64,000 bases of DNA from Nostoc sp. NIES-3756 (GCF_001548375.1 NZ_AP017295.1:2266501-2330500); one strand, 5' to 3'; numbered from the stretch's first letter, positions 43,477 to 53,567 are shown. The notes: generated by a model from the sequence alone, not told the origin. Numbers and translations are program-made.

Positions 43477-46400
43477 ATGGATATCTACTCAAAGTTACAA
43501 CCAAAATTTTTACTCCTTTTATTTTGCCTAATTTGGTGTTTTTACTCTAGCAGTATCAAAGCAGATGCAGAAGATATAAGATTGGTACAACTACCTGTAT
43601 CTATAGACGCTCAAGTCGATACTCAACGCCAGGAAGCATACCTACAAGCCAAAAAATTTTTACAAGCAGCAGACAAATTATTATATCAAGGAACAAAAAC
43701 ATCTCGTCAACAAGCTCTTATTAACTATGAGAAAGCTTTAAAGATATGGGAAGAATTAGAGTTACGTCCTGAAAAAGCTACAACTCTTTTAAGTATTGGT
43801 ACTATCTACCATATAGAAAATAATCATCAAAAAGCCTTAGAATATTACCTGCAAGCGCTAGCGATTAGGCGGGAACTAAAAAATCGTTTTGAAGAAGCCG
43901 TTGTACTTGGTTCTATCGCTAATGTCTACTTTAACCTAGATGATAACTTAAAAGCATTAGAGTATTATAACCAAGCTTTATCATTATTTCGCTTAGAGCA
44001 AAAAAATGAGGCTGTCTCAGATATATTGATGAGTATTGGTAGACTCTATTTGAAGGTAGGCGAAACTCAAAAAGCGCTGGATTTTTATAATCAGGCACTA
44101 TCGCTTCAACGCAATCAAAACAATTTGAACGCACAAAGCAATATTCTGCAAACTATAGGTCAAACTTATGTTCAATTAGGAGAAAATCAAAAGGCACTAA
44201 AAGTGCTAAATCAAGCACTAGAGATTGAACGTAAGATTAAAAATGTAGCCGGACAAATTGATATACTCAATCTACTTGGTACACTTTATATTTCAGTAGG
44301 TGAGACTCAAAAAGCTAGAGAATTTTTCGATTTAGTGTTGTCTTTGCAAAAAACAACGCCAGGAATTAGCATTAGCAGCCAAGTTCTGACTTTAATGGGG
44401 ATAAGTGGAGCATATTCAACTACTGGTGAGTATGACAAGAGTTTGGGTTATTTGCAGCAAGCACAATCACTCTTACAACAATCAGGAAATACATATGCTG
44501 AAGCTGAAGCTTTAGAACAAATTAGTTTCATTTATGATCGAATAGGACAAAAACAGAAAGCTCTTGACTCATTAAACAAAGCCTTAATTATTCAAAGAAA
44601 AAATAAGTATTTTGCTAGAGAAGCTTTTACATTAAGTAATATTGCAGCTATTCATGAATCAACAGGAGATTATCAAAAATCCTTAGACTTTTATAATCAA
44701 GCACTAGCTTTGCAGCGTCAGATTAAAGAGCGGACAGGAGAAGCAAATACACTCACTTATATTGCTAAAGTTTACAATCTATTAGGTGAATATCAATCAA
44801 GTGTGCAAACATATAATCAAGCTTTAGATATATTCCAGACAATACAAGACCGTAGCAAAGTAGCTCAAACTCTTGATAATATAGCTAGTGCTTACCGAGC
44901 AGCAGAAAATTATCAAACAGCGTTGGATTTTTACAACCGAGCTTTGCAATTGTGGCGCGAACAAGGCGCACAGTTTCAAGAATTTAGCACTCTTACAGGG
45001 ATTATTAGGGTTTACGAGTCATTAAAAGATTACCCGAAAGCTTTAGATGTAGCATCTCAAGCTTTGTTTTTATCAAAGAAACAGCAAAATAGTTTTCTTG
45101 AGGCTTCTGCTTTAGCTTTTTTAGGCAGAGTACACCTATCAAAAGGAGACTTTGCTCAAGCCTTAGATTTATTGACTCAATCATCTCAAAATTTTGAAAA
45201 ACTCAGTATTAAAAATGCCGAAGCCAACGTACTAAGTAATATTGGTAAAGCTTACAATTCCTTAAAGCAACATCAACAGGCTATTAAAAACTACAATCGA
45301 GAGCTTGATTTGCGACAGCAATTGGGAGACTTGGCAGGAAAAGCAGAAACGCTTTACAATATGGCGATCGCAGAAAGAGATCAAGGTAATCTTAGTGCAT
45401 CTGTGAGCAATATAGAGAAAACAATTAAAATTGTTGAAGATATACGTACCAACCTTACCAGCCAAGAACTACGTACTTCTTACTTCGCTTCAGTACAAAA
45501 ATATTATGAGTTCTATATCAATTTATTGATGCGTTTGCACAAACAACAACCATCTCAAGGATATGACGCAAAAGCACTAGAGGTTAGTGAACAGGCTCGC
45601 GCTCGTAGCCTTATGGATCTCCTCAAAGAAGCTAATGTAGATATCAGGCAAGGTGTAGACTCAAAGTTGCTAGAACAAGAACGCGCCTTGCAGCAGGAAA
45701 TTAGTGCTTCAGAAAAGTTAAGAATACAATTATTAACTAACAAGCAAAATGAAGCTCAAGCACAAGCTTTAGAAAAGAAAATAGAAGAACTCTTAGAACA
45801 GTATCGACAAATTCAAGCCAAAATTCGTACCCTCAGCCCAGGTTATGCAGCTTTAACTCAAGTAGAACCTGTTAGAATCGCACAAATTCAATCTTCAATT
45901 CTTGATGAGAATACTCTACTTTTAGAATATTTTTTAGGAGAAGAGCGTAGTTATGTTTGGGCAGTTACGAAAAAAAGTATAACTGCCTATGAATTACCTA
46001 AACGTGCCGATATAGAAGCTGTTGCTCAAGATTTTCTGCAAAATTTAACTAATCCTATTCAAAGAGTAAGAACAGCAAAGGCAGCATCAACTTTATCTCA
46101 AATCATACTTGCCCCAGTCGCTAAACAATTAAAACATCAACGTCTAGCAATAGTTAGTGATGGAATTTTGCAGTATGTGCCATTTTCCGCGCTGAGTCTA
46201 CCAACTTCACCAAACAATAATATGAACCCTCAGCCATTGGCAACTCGTCATGAAGTAGTAAACCTACCATCAGCATCTACAATCAAAATTCTTCGCCAAC
46301 AACTAACTAGACGCAAAACGCCTACTAAAATGCTAGCTGTAATTGCTGATCCAATATTCTCTCAAGATGATCAACGTATCGGACATACTCATCAGCAACT

Positions 46401-47046
46401 TAGTAATAGCAATAAACTCATATCTCAACAGCAATTAACACGGTCTGCTGGAGAGTTAAATATTAATTTTGAACGTTTAACATTTACCCGTCAAGAAGCG
46501 GAACAGATTCTCAGCTTAGTATCACCTAAACTGCGTAAACAAGCATTCGACTTTGCTGCTAATCGTAATACCGCAATGGATAACGAATTGAGCCAATACC
46601 GGATTTTACATTTTGCTACTCATGGCATCCTCAATAGTATACATCCAGAATTATCAGGGTTAGTTTTGTCATTGTTTGACAAAACAGGTAGTCCACAAAA
46701 TGGCTTTTTGCGTCTGCATGATATTTTTAATCTCAAACTTTCATCCCAATTAGTTGTTTTAAGTGCGTGTCAGACTGGGCTAGGAAAACAAGTAAAAGGA
46801 GAAGGATTAATAGGCTTAACCAGAGGTTTTATGTATGCAGGTAGCCCAACACTTGTAGTAAGTTTGTGGAATGTAGATGATGAAGCAACTGCTATTTTTA
46901 TGCAGAGTTTTTATAAGAAAATGTTACAGGATGGGTTAAAACCGACAACAGCACTTCGAGCCGCACAGATGGAAATGTGGCAAAGTCAAAATTACTCTGA
47001 ACCTTATTATTGGGCAGCTTTTACTTTACAAGGGGAATGGCAGTAA
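43477..47046 (+). CDS. TPR-CHAT protein, secreted caspase-like protease candidate
   Basis: A 1189-residue exported protein. Signal peptide in the first 29 residues (FLLLLFCLIWCFYSSSIKA). Residues about 55-650 are roughly 15 tetratricopeptide repeats, then a coiled coil (about 710-790) and the C-terminal CHAT domain, a caspase/separase-like fold. The predicted catalytic dyad is His1049 in HFATHG and Cys1098 in LSACQTG; the closing SLWNVDDEATA is also typical. CHAT proteins of this shape are abundant in filamentous cyanobacteria; TPRs probably recognise a partner. Confidence 0.9.
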   Translation: MDIYSKLQPKFLLLLFCLIWCFYSSSIKADAEDIRLVQLPVSIDAQVDTQRQEAYLQAKKFLQAADKLLYQGTKTSRQQALINYEKALKIWEELELRPEKATTLLSIGTIYHIENNHQKALEYYLQALAIRRELKNRFEEAVVLGSIANVYFNLDDNLKALEYYNQALSLFRLEQKNEAVSDILMSIGRLYLKVGETQKALDFYNQALSLQRNQNNLNAQSNILQTIGQTYVQLGENQKALKVLNQALEIERKIKNVAGQIDILNLLGTLYISVGETQKAREFFDLVLSLQKTTPGISISSQVLTLMGISGAYSTTGEYDKSLGYLQQAQSLLQQSGNTYAEAEALEQISFIYDRIGQKQKALDSLNKALIIQRKNKYFAREAFTLSNIAAIHESTGDYQKSLDFYNQALALQRQIKERTGEANTLTYIAKVYNLLGEYQSSVQTYNQALDIFQTIQDRSKVAQTLDNIASAYRAAENYQTALDFYNRALQLWREQGAQFQEFSTLTGIIRVYESLKDYPKALDVASQALFLSKKQQNSFLEASALAFLGRVHLSKGDFAQALDLLTQSSQNFEKLSIKNAEANVLSNIGKAYNSLKQHQQAIKNYNRELDLRQQLGDLAGKAETLYNMAIAERDQGNLSASVSNIEKTIKIVEDIRTNLTSQELRTSYFASVQKYYEFYINLLMRLHKQQPSQGYDAKALEVSEQARARSLMDLLKEANVDIRQGVDSKLLEQERALQQEISASEKLRIQLLTNKQNEAQAQALEKKIEELLEQYRQIQAKIRTLSPGYAALTQVEPVRIAQIQSSILDENTLLLEYFLGEERSYVWAVTKKSITAYELPKRADIEAVAQDFLQNLTNPIQRVRTAKAASTLSQIILAPVAKQLKHQRLAIVSDGILQYVPFSALSLPTSPNNNMNPQPLATRHEVVNLPSASTIKILRQQLTRRKTPTKMLAVIADPIFSQDDQRIGHTHQQLSNSNKLISQQQLTRSAGELNINFERLTFTRQEAEQILSLVSPKLRKQAFDFAANRNTAMDNELSQYRILHFATHGILNSIHPELSGLVLSLFDKTGSPQNGFLRLHDIFNLKLSSQLVVLSACQTGLGKQVKGEGLIGLTRGFMYAGSPTLVVSLWNVDDEATAIFMQSFYKKMLQDGLKPTTALRAAQMEMWQSQNYSEPYYWAAFTLQGEWQ

Positions 47047-47114
47047 TACTAATTCAAACTTTACTCATTAAGAAAGTGAGACGTAGCGTAGGTTTGGGCG
47101 TTTAAATTTGTATC

Positions 47115-47221
47115 ATAACGTCAGTTCGGGTTAAGGCTATTTTCTTATTCTTTCCACGAAAGAATAGGTGTTGTAGCCAACGTGAGCATCAGCTTTTCAG
47201 CTTATCCCGAACTCAGGTTAT
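47115..47221. mobile_element. MITE-like element, 107 bp, with 21-bp terminal inverted repeats
   Basis: Ends 47115-47135 and 47201-47221 are inverted copies (17 of 21 bases match), both containing AGTTCGGG. An inner palindrome TATTCTTT/AAAGAATA sits in the middle. No coding capacity, as expected of a non-autonomous element. Confidence 0.6.
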
Positions 47222-47242
47222 CATATTTTTTGTTAAATGGTA

Positions 47243-48553
47243 TTACTTATTCAATGTTCCTGGTAAATACAATGCTAAAGTTATTGCTCTTGCTGCCATA
47301 AATAGAGCCATTGATAGCCATAGTAGATGACTATTGTGAAAATACCACGCAGTCATAGCAGATGGGATAAAACCAATTGTTGTGGCAATGAGCATAGATT
47401 GTCGCAGGATACGGCCCTGAGTCAGCCCTAAAAAATAACCATCTAGTGCATAAGCAATCGAACCAAATCCTAAAACAGGTAGTAACCAAGGAATATAAGA
47501 ACGCAAATTATTAATAACTTCAGTATGGCTAGTCAGTAATTTTAATAGTGATATTGGAGCCAAAATAAAGATAAGGGCAAAAGTGATGCCTATAATTAAA
47601 CTACCGATTAAAGAAATTTTTAACAGTTGTTTTAAATCACTATTATTTGCATTACCCTGATAAATTCCTGCCAAACTTTCAGTAGCAAATGCCAAACCGT
47701 CAATAAAATATGCGGCTAATCCCACCACTTGCATCAGTACAGTATTTGCTGCCAAAATTTGCGTTCCTAACATTGAACTGAAGTTAGTAAAGATTGCCAT
47801 TGTCGAAATCAAGACAAAAGTCCGAATAATAATTTCACCATTAAGCATTAAAGCCGACTTAAAAGCCGATTGGTCAAATAGTTTCCCACTCAAATTAGAT
47901 AACTGTGTAAATGAAATTTCTTGATAACATAGCACAGCACCCACCATGAGCATCAGATACTGACTAATTGCTGTTGCTAAACCTGCTCCTCTACTTTCCC
48001 ATCCCCATTGAACAATAAATAAATAATCAAGTAATACATTTGCACAGTTACTAACTGCTGAAAGTAACAATACTTTACTACTTTTGGCTTGTCCTAAAAA
48101 CCAACCAATCAACACAAAGTTAATTAGCGTGGCAGGCGCTCCCCAGACTAAAGCATTATAGAATTTAATTCCAGATTCTTTCACTTCGGGAGTTGCATTT
48201 AAAATTGCAAATCCCAAAATTTGTAAAGGTTGCTGCAACAGTAAAATAAGCAGTCCTAATATCAATGCTAAGATTCCATGCCGTAAACCAATCAACACAA
48301 TTGATTGGTAATCTTTACGTCCTAACGCCTGTGCAACCATTCCAGTTGTACCCATGCGTAAGAAACCGAATGTCCAATAAATATAATTGAATAGAATCGT
48401 TGCTAGTGCCACACCTGCTAAATGGTGAATTTGGGTCAAATGACCTAAAAACATAACATCTAATAGTCCAGCTAACGGAACCATTAAATTTGAAATTACA
48501 TTTACAGATGCAAGTTTTAAAAAATAGCGAACTAATACAGAGTCTTGGTGCAA
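47243..48553 (-). CDS. MATE-family multidrug/metabolite exporter
   Basis: A 12-helix cation-coupled exporter of 436 residues. N-terminal half VNVISNLMVPLAGLLDVMFLGHL and the repeat after about residue 230 (NGEIIIRTFVLISTMAIFTN, ILAANTVLMQVVGLAAYFID) show the family's two-fold structure. Close to the bacterial DinF branch in length and in GLDVMFLG-type sequence. Substrate unknown. Confidence 0.88.
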   Translation of the reverse strand: MHQDSVLVRYFLKLASVNVISNLMVPLAGLLDVMFLGHLTQIHHLAGVALATILFNYIYWTFGFLRMGTTGMVAQALGRKDYQSIVLIGLRHGILALILGLLILLLQQPLQILGFAILNATPEVKESGIKFYNALVWGAPATLINFVLIGWFLGQAKSSKVLLLSAVSNCANVLLDYLFIVQWGWESRGAGLATAISQYLMLMVGAVLCYQEISFTQLSNLSGKLFDQSAFKSALMLNGEIIIRTFVLISTMAIFTNFSSMLGTQILAANTVLMQVVGLAAYFIDGLAFATESLAGIYQGNANNSDLKQLLKISLIGSLIIGITFALIFILAPISLLKLLTSHTEVINNLRSYIPWLLPVLGFGSIAYALDGYFLGLTQGRILRQSMLIATTIGFIPSAMTAWYFHNSHLLWLSMALFMAARAITLALYLPGTLNK

Positions 48554-48614
48554 AATAAGTAGGAATAATTAATTTTTTCAACAATACTATTGTATAAGGC
48601 TTAATAAAATAAAA

Positions 48615-48642
48615 GTTCGTAGTAAGGGCTTTAGCCCTTTAA
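48615..48642. repeat. Short hairpin repeat AAGGGCTTTAGCCCTTT
   Basis: AAGGGCT and AGCCCTT flank two bases in a perfect dyad, a short repeat typical of these genomes, between divergent genes. Confidence 0.6.
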
Positions 48643-48822
48643 AACCTAGTAAGAGAGCATTAGTGTAGGTGTAATGGGGATTGGTTGGATGTTACATCAG
48701 CGTTATTAGATTCATTACCACTATTTCTGTCAATACTTTGCCAGCTGCATCTGAGCAACGATTAGGTGGACGACAAGCATCTAATCTTTCATAATTAAGC
48801 TTTGTCGATCGCTGGCATTTCT

Positions 48823-49842
48823 ATGTCGCAGATATCGCTTCCCCCATCGCTCCACAAAAACCTACCCCTGACTGCTCTTGCACCCATGCAGGATGTAACA
48901 AATCTCTGGTTTATGAAAGTCATTGCCCAATACGGCAGTCCTGACTACTTCTTTACCGAGTATTTCCGTGTGAATGAAACCTCACGCCTGAGTCATAGCA
49001 TTTTGGCATCAATTACCGAAAACGACACAGGTCGCCCCGTTTTTGCACAGATGATTGGCGAAAGCATCCCTGATTTAGTCAGAACAGCCAAGGAACTCTG
49101 TAACTATAATATCGCTGGGGTTGACTTAAATATGGGCTGTCCAGCACCAAGAATCTATCGCAAAAAAGCTGGTGGTGGCTTGCTGCTTTCACCAGAAAAA
49201 GTGGATCGGATTTTAGCAGAACTGCGACAAGCAGTTAGCGATCGCCCTTTGACTGTGAAAATGCGTATAGGCTTTGATAATACAGATACCTTTTACGAAA
49301 TACTCGACCTCATCAATCGCCATAATATTGATTTGCTGAGTTTGCACGGTCGCACAGTTAAAGATATGTATCACGGAGTAGTGAAATATGATTTGATTGC
49401 CGAAGCTGTCAAACGGGTTGATTGTCCAGTGTTAGCTAATGGCAATATTCACTCAGCAACCCATGCTCTATCGGTACTTGCTCAAACGGGTGCTGCTGGT
49501 GTGATGGTAGGACGCTGGGCGATTGGCAATCCTTGGCTGTTTCATCAAATTCGCCAAGCTTTGCGCGGTGAGGCGATTACGCCCGTTCCTTTAGTCAAGG
49601 TACGCGACTATATTGAGCGTTTATGGCAAACCCCAGAAGCGCCAAACATCCCAGAACGAGCGCGTGTAGGCTACCTGAAAATGTTCCTCAACTACATTGC
49701 CTTAAGTGTTGATGCTGAAGGTCAGTTCCTGCGGTTAATGCGCCAAACGCAGACCGAGGTAGAAATGTTTAAAGTTTGCGATCGCTTTCTTCTTACTGAT
49801 ACGACAAAAACATTAGCCCTAGCACCCTACTCAGGCGTGTAA
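48823..49842 (+). CDS. dus: tRNA-dihydrouridine synthase
   Basis: A flavin enzyme that reduces uridine in the D-loop of tRNAs. ALAPMQDVTNLWFM begins the FMN barrel, DLNMGCPAPRIYRK holds the catalytic Cys, and RMRIGF-type, LSLHGRT and ANGNIHSA segments follow. The DusC/DusB-like length (339 aa) is normal. I choose the ATG at 48823; a TTG at 48802 would add seven residues. It stands near, but not with, the tRNA array (34 kb away). Confidence 0.92.
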   Translation: MSQISLPPSLHKNLPLTALAPMQDVTNLWFMKVIAQYGSPDYFFTEYFRVNETSRLSHSILASITENDTGRPVFAQMIGESIPDLVRTAKELCNYNIAGVDLNMGCPAPRIYRKKAGGGLLLSPEKVDRILAELRQAVSDRPLTVKMRIGFDNTDTFYEILDLINRHNIDLLSLHGRTVKDMYHGVVKYDLIAEAVKRVDCPVLANGNIHSATHALSVLAQTGAAGVMVGRWAIGNPWLFHQIRQALRGEAITPVPLVKVRDYIERLWQTPEAPNIPERARVGYLKMFLNYIALSVDAEGQFLRLMRQTQTEVEMFKVCDRFLLTDTTKTLALAPYSGV

Positions 49843-49947
49843 ATATGGTGAGCATGACCGACTATGATTAATGAATCATATTAATTCCTTAGTTTGTATA
49901 ACGGCAATTTCTCATCCCCCAATCTAGTTATTAAAACTTTATTTGGT

Positions 49948-49980
49948 TGGTTTACCGAACCTGATAATTAGCGTAAACCA
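49948..49980. repeat. Inverted repeat after dus
   Basis: TGGTTTAC (49948-49955) and GTAAACCA (49973-49980) pair over 17 bp. No T-run. Either a weak terminator of dus or part of the hsp20 control region. Confidence 0.4.
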
Positions 49981-50127
49981 GAATATTCTTGCATACTTTA
50001 AATATGTACGGCAATCATCAATAAATTGGTGACAAAAACCGAATTTACAGGCATATTAATCATATTTATTATGAATATGTAAGCAAAAAACGCATTAAAC
50101 AAAAGCTAATTAAGGCGAGGAATAATT

Positions 50128-50568
50128 ATGACATTAGTTCGTTGGAATCCTTGGAAAGAAATCGATACACTACAACGTTTATTTGAAGAAACTAGAGTAC
50201 CATCTGCACAATTTGAGAGAGTCGGAGTTAGAGTTCCTGCTGCTGAACTGCACGAAACTGAAGATGTGATTCATCTCAAGCTAGAACTGCCAGGAATAGC
50301 AGCAAAAGACTTGGATGTGCAAGTGACAGAAAACTCTGTTTACATTAGCGGTGAGCGCAAGTCTGAAACTAAAACTGAAGATAAAGGTACTACCAAGAGT
50401 GAATTTTACTACGGCAAATTCCAACGTGTAATTCCTCTATCTGCAAGAGTTAAAAATACTAATGTCACCGCAGATTACAAAGATGGCATTTTGAATTTAA
50501 CACTGCCAAAAATCGAAGCTGAAAAGAACAAGGTAGTTAAAGTCAACCTAAATCAAACATCTGCCTAA
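50128..50568 (+). CDS. hspA: Small heat-shock protein Hsp20
   Basis: An ATP-independent chaperone (146 aa) that holds unfolded proteins and protects membranes under heat. Alpha-crystallin domain from about 40 to 130 (VHLKLELPGIAAKDLDVQV-type core, GILNLTLPKIEAEK at its end), N-terminal MTLVRWNPWKEIDTLQR. No I-x-I tail is obvious. The ribosome-binding site GGCGAGGA is 10 bp upstream. No CIRCE element precedes it. Likely terminator at 50630. Confidence 0.93.
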   Translation: MTLVRWNPWKEIDTLQRLFEETRVPSAQFERVGVRVPAAELHETEDVIHLKLELPGIAAKDLDVQVTENSVYISGERKSETKTEDKGTTKSEFYYGKFQRVIPLSARVKNTNVTADYKDGILNLTLPKIEAEKNKVVKVNLNQTSA

Positions 50569-50629
50569 ATCTAGTTAGCTAGCGAACATAAATTGAATGC
50601 CTTCTTCTAGTAATTATCTAATCTAAATC

Positions 50630-50665
50630 AAAGCTCAGTTGTGTAAAAGCAACTGGGCTTTATTA
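50630..50665 (+). terminator. hsp20 terminator
   Basis: AAAGCTCAGTTG (50630-50641) pairs with CAACTGGGCTTT (50650-50661), 12 bp with one G-U, loop of 8 nt; TTT then TATTATT follow. Confidence 0.75.
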
Positions 50666-50727
50666 TTGAAGAGCATTTGGATTAAATCCTGAGTATTTTG
50701 AAAAATCTGCTTGTTTTGAATTAGTAT

Positions 50728-51462
50728 TTAACCTTTACTTAATTGCAACTGTGCTACCATTTCCGCTCTTGCAGATACATTCAATTTACGAAAAATACGT
50801 TTTAAGGTCTGCTTGACTGTATTTTGACTAATCCATAGTTCAGAGGCAATTTCTGCATTTGTTAGTCCTTTACCTACTAAAGCAGCAATCTGTAATTCTC
50901 TTGCTGTCAAAGAAATTTCACTTTTGGGCAGCAATAACTCATTTTCAGACTGCAAAAGTGCTAATTTTGTAGAAATATGGGCGCAAATGGCACTCAATTG
51001 CAGCAAATCTTGCGTACTATAAGCTGGATTTCCACTGGTACGAGCAAATTGCACTGTACCAATTAACTTTCCTCCTCCCACAATCGGCCCGGTCATGATA
51101 TGTTCGTGGTCATATATTTTGCCACAGCCAATTTGATATAATTCACTTTGTTTCCAAGCCTCTTCCGTAAAAATTAATTGTTCGTGGGCGGGTGCATGAT
51201 AGGAAACAACATACTCCATTACTTTATCTAAAGCTGCACCAATCTGAGAGTAGTAATCAATAAAAGTATCTGGCAAACCTTGCAAGTGAATAGTACCTCG
51301 TTGTCCTGCTTTGCCATGTATATAGATTCCCCAATGTTGACTACCAAACAACTCTCCTGCCGCATCCATGTAATGTCCACATAGTTGGTTTACTGATGAA
51401 GCATTTGTTACTTTTTCAATCAACTGTGGCAAAGTATGAGCCATGCGTAAAAATGTACCCAA
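50728..51462 (-). CDS. LuxR-family regulator with GAF domain
   Basis: A 244-aa transcription factor. N-terminal GAF-like sensor (about 15-170, with SQHWGIYIHGKAGQRG) and C-terminal LuxR helix-turn-helix (LTARELQIAALVGKGLTNAE, then IASELWISQNTVKQ). There is no receiver domain, so it responds to a ligand or to redox, not to phosphate. Divergent from the DJ-1 gene with 70 bp between starts; the palindrome there is its likely target. Confidence 0.9.
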   Translation of the reverse strand: MGTFLRMAHTLPQLIEKVTNASSVNQLCGHYMDAAGELFGSQHWGIYIHGKAGQRGTIHLQGLPDTFIDYYSQIGAALDKVMEYVVSYHAPAHEQLIFTEEAWKQSELYQIGCGKIYDHEHIMTGPIVGGGKLIGTVQFARTSGNPAYSTQDLLQLSAICAHISTKLALLQSENELLLPKSEISLTARELQIAALVGKGLTNAEIASELWISQNTVKQTLKRIFRKLNVSARAEMVAQLQLSKG

Positions 51463-51501
51463 CTGGGTAATTGGCAGTTAATATATTTAATTCTAGGATG
51501 A

Positions 51502-51516
51502 CTGTAATCATTACAG
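51502..51516. promoter_or_regulatory. Palindromic operator in the LuxR/DJ-1 divergent promoter
   Basis: CTGTAATCATTACAG is a perfect dyad (7-1-7) between the two start codons, 16 bp before the DJ-1 start. Fits a dimeric HTH regulator, probably the adjacent LuxR-type protein (inference). Confidence 0.55.
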
Positions 51517-51532
51517 CGTCTGGAATTTAAGT

Positions 51533-52231
51533 ATGGAAAGTCAGACTCAATATACAATTGGCTTAGTAATTTACCCTGATATGACCCAATTAGATATTAC
51601 TGGGCCACATCAAGTTTTTTCATCCATGCCTAATACTCAAGTTTTGCTTTTGTGGAAAACTCTCCAACCAGTTGTTAGTAATGGCGGACTAACAATTTTA
51701 CCGACTACTACCTTTGATCAATGTTCGCAACTTGATGTGTTGTGTGTTCCTGGTGGTGTTTTTGGGGCTGTGGAAATGATGCAGGATGCCCAAATGTTAG
51801 CGTTTTTACAAAAGCAAGCACAGACAGCTAAGTATGTAACGGCTGTATGTACTGGTTCTCTAATCTTGGCAGCTGCGGGATTATTGCAAGGATATCGTGC
51901 AGCTTGTCATTGGGCGTTTCGAGAACAGCTAACCCTCATGGGTGTAGAAGTAGGTAACGAGAGAGTAGTTGTAGATAGGAACCGAATCACGGGTGGCGGC
52001 GTAACAGCCGGAATTGATTTTGCTTTAACTATTGCAGCTATGTTGTGTGGAGAATCTACAGCTAAATTTCTTGAATTAATGTTAGAGTATAATCCAGCAC
52101 CTCCATTTGGCGTTGGTTCACCAGAAAAAGCCTCTTCTCGTCTGGTGCAAGCTGTGTTAAACGTTGCCAAACCTTTAATTGAAGCATCAAAAGCAGCAAG
52201 TCAAAAAGCAGGTTTAGAAATGACGGATTGA
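51533..52231 (+). CDS. DJ-1/PfpI family protein, isonitrile-hydratase-like
   Basis: A 232-aa protein of the DJ-1/PfpI superfamily. Nucleophile elbow VTAVCTGSLILAAAGLL has the Cys; FPGVFGAV-type LCVPGGVFGAVEMM and ITGGGVTAGIDFAL follow as in InhA-type isonitrile hydratases. Function in cyanobacteria unknown; could detoxify or act as a chaperone. Divergent from the LuxR regulator, which may control it. Confidence 0.85.
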   Translation: MESQTQYTIGLVIYPDMTQLDITGPHQVFSSMPNTQVLLLWKTLQPVVSNGGLTILPTTTFDQCSQLDVLCVPGGVFGAVEMMQDAQMLAFLQKQAQTAKYVTAVCTGSLILAAAGLLQGYRAACHWAFREQLTLMGVEVGNERVVVDRNRITGGGVTAGIDFALTIAAMLCGESTAKFLELMLEYNPAPPFGVGSPEKASSRLVQAVLNVAKPLIEASKAASQKAGLEMTD

Positions 52232-52244
52232 GTATAAGTGAAAA

Positions 52245-52279
52245 AAGCGATCAAAAATGCTGTGGTAGTGCGATCGCTT
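52245..52279 (+). terminator. Hairpin after the DJ-1 gene
   Basis: AAGCGATC (52245-52252) and GATCGCTT (52272-52279) pair. Contains HIP1-derived sequence. T-rich but no clean U-run. Confidence 0.4.
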
Positions 52280-52357
52280 ATATTTACTTATTAAGTATTA
52301 GTGTAACCATAGCAAAGTAATGTTTGAGTTAATGCCTATTAATGAAATAAAAAGTAA

Positions 52358-53194
52358 ATGAATAAACAACGTCTCCAAAAACTATTAATTGGTGATTTTA
52401 CGTGGCAAAGATTATTAAAATCTATAATTTTTATCTATGTATTTTTTGCTGTGTATGTTTATTTTCGAGCAGATAGTATGATTTTCCTACCTCAACCATC
52501 TAGCTATCTAGATACTAAAGAGATATTAAAGCTGATGAGTGGAGGAGAAACGAAAATTTCAGCCGTGCATTTAGTCAACTCTAATGCTAAGTTCACAATT
52601 CTTTATGCTCATGGTAATGCAGAAGATTTAGGTGAAATTAAACAATTTTTAGAACAATTACGCGATTTGGGTTTTAATGTTTTTGCTTATGATTATCGCG
52701 GTTATGGTACAAGCGAAGGTACACCTACAGAAAATCACGTTTATCAAGATATTGACGCTGCTTACAATTATTTAATCAAAGATTTAAAAATACAACCCCA
52801 GAATATTATCGTTTATGGACGTTCCGTAGGAGGTGGTTCAGCAGTAGATTTAGCAGCACAAAAGCAGGTTGGCGGTTTGATTATAGAAAGTACTTTCACT
52901 TCTGCTTTTAAAGTGGTAATACCAATAAAAATTTTACCATTCGATAAATTCAATAATTTGGAAAAAATCAAAAATGTTCAGTGTCCAATATTGATTATGC
53001 ACGGTAAAGCTGATGAGATTATTCCTTTTAATCATGCAGAAAAGTTATATGCTACTGCACCATCACCAAAGTTGAATTTATGGGTTGATGAGGCAAGTCA
53101 TAATGATTTTTTCTGGGTAGCTGGTGAAAGATATAAAAATAGTTTGAGAGAGTTTGCTGATCTAGTGTCACGTTCTCAAAAATCTGGAAGTTAA
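52358..53194 (+). CDS. Membrane-anchored alpha/beta hydrolase (BEM46/ABHD13-like)
   Basis: A 278-aa serine hydrolase with one N-terminal helix (IIFIYVFFAVYVYF at about 24-38). Nucleophile elbow GRSVGGGSA, oxyanion region YAHGNAEDLG, Asp in MHGKADEIIPF and His in ASHNDFFWVAG complete the triad. Substrate unknown, close in type to BEM46 family proteins. Confidence 0.88.
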   Translation: MNKQRLQKLLIGDFTWQRLLKSIIFIYVFFAVYVYFRADSMIFLPQPSSYLDTKEILKLMSGGETKISAVHLVNSNAKFTILYAHGNAEDLGEIKQFLEQLRDLGFNVFAYDYRGYGTSEGTPTENHVYQDIDAAYNYLIKDLKIQPQNIIVYGRSVGGGSAVDLAAQKQVGGLIIESTFTSAFKVVIPIKILPFDKFNNLEKIKNVQCPILIMHGKADEIIPFNHAEKLYATAPSPKLNLWVDEASHNDFFWVAGERYKNSLREFADLVSRSQKSGS

Positions 53195-53231
53195 TTGCGC
53201 GTTGCATATTTGCGAGATGATTTTACTAGTT

Positions 53232-53294
53232 TTGTGGGATGGGCATCTTGCCCGTCTCTTGTATTTCAGGGCAGGCAGGATGCCTACCCTACAA
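53232..53294. repeat. Inverted-repeat element (GGGCATCTTGCCC type)
   Basis: Arms TTGTGGGATGGGCATC.. (53232-53253) and ..GATGCCTACCCTACAA (53269-53294) are near-complementary. A known dispersed repeat type in filamentous cyanobacteria, with no coding capacity. Confidence 0.65.
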
Positions 53295-53567
53295 GAATCA
53301 TCCGTTGATTCAGCAACGCCAATTTTTGTAATCTATTTCTAAGTCTAAGTAATAGGTAGAAAATTTAGCTTTATATGGAAATGAAGTAATTTAATCAAGG
53401 CAATTAAATAAATAGTTGTCTTAGCATTTCTTATAACTGCTTTGCCAAAAAATATCAATTTATTCTGCTAAAAGAGTAAATTATAAATAAAACTTATAAG
53501 CATTATTACTTATTTATATAGGTGTGGTGTTTCTCTATTTAGCTTCAAACGGTATTTTGGAGATTAT

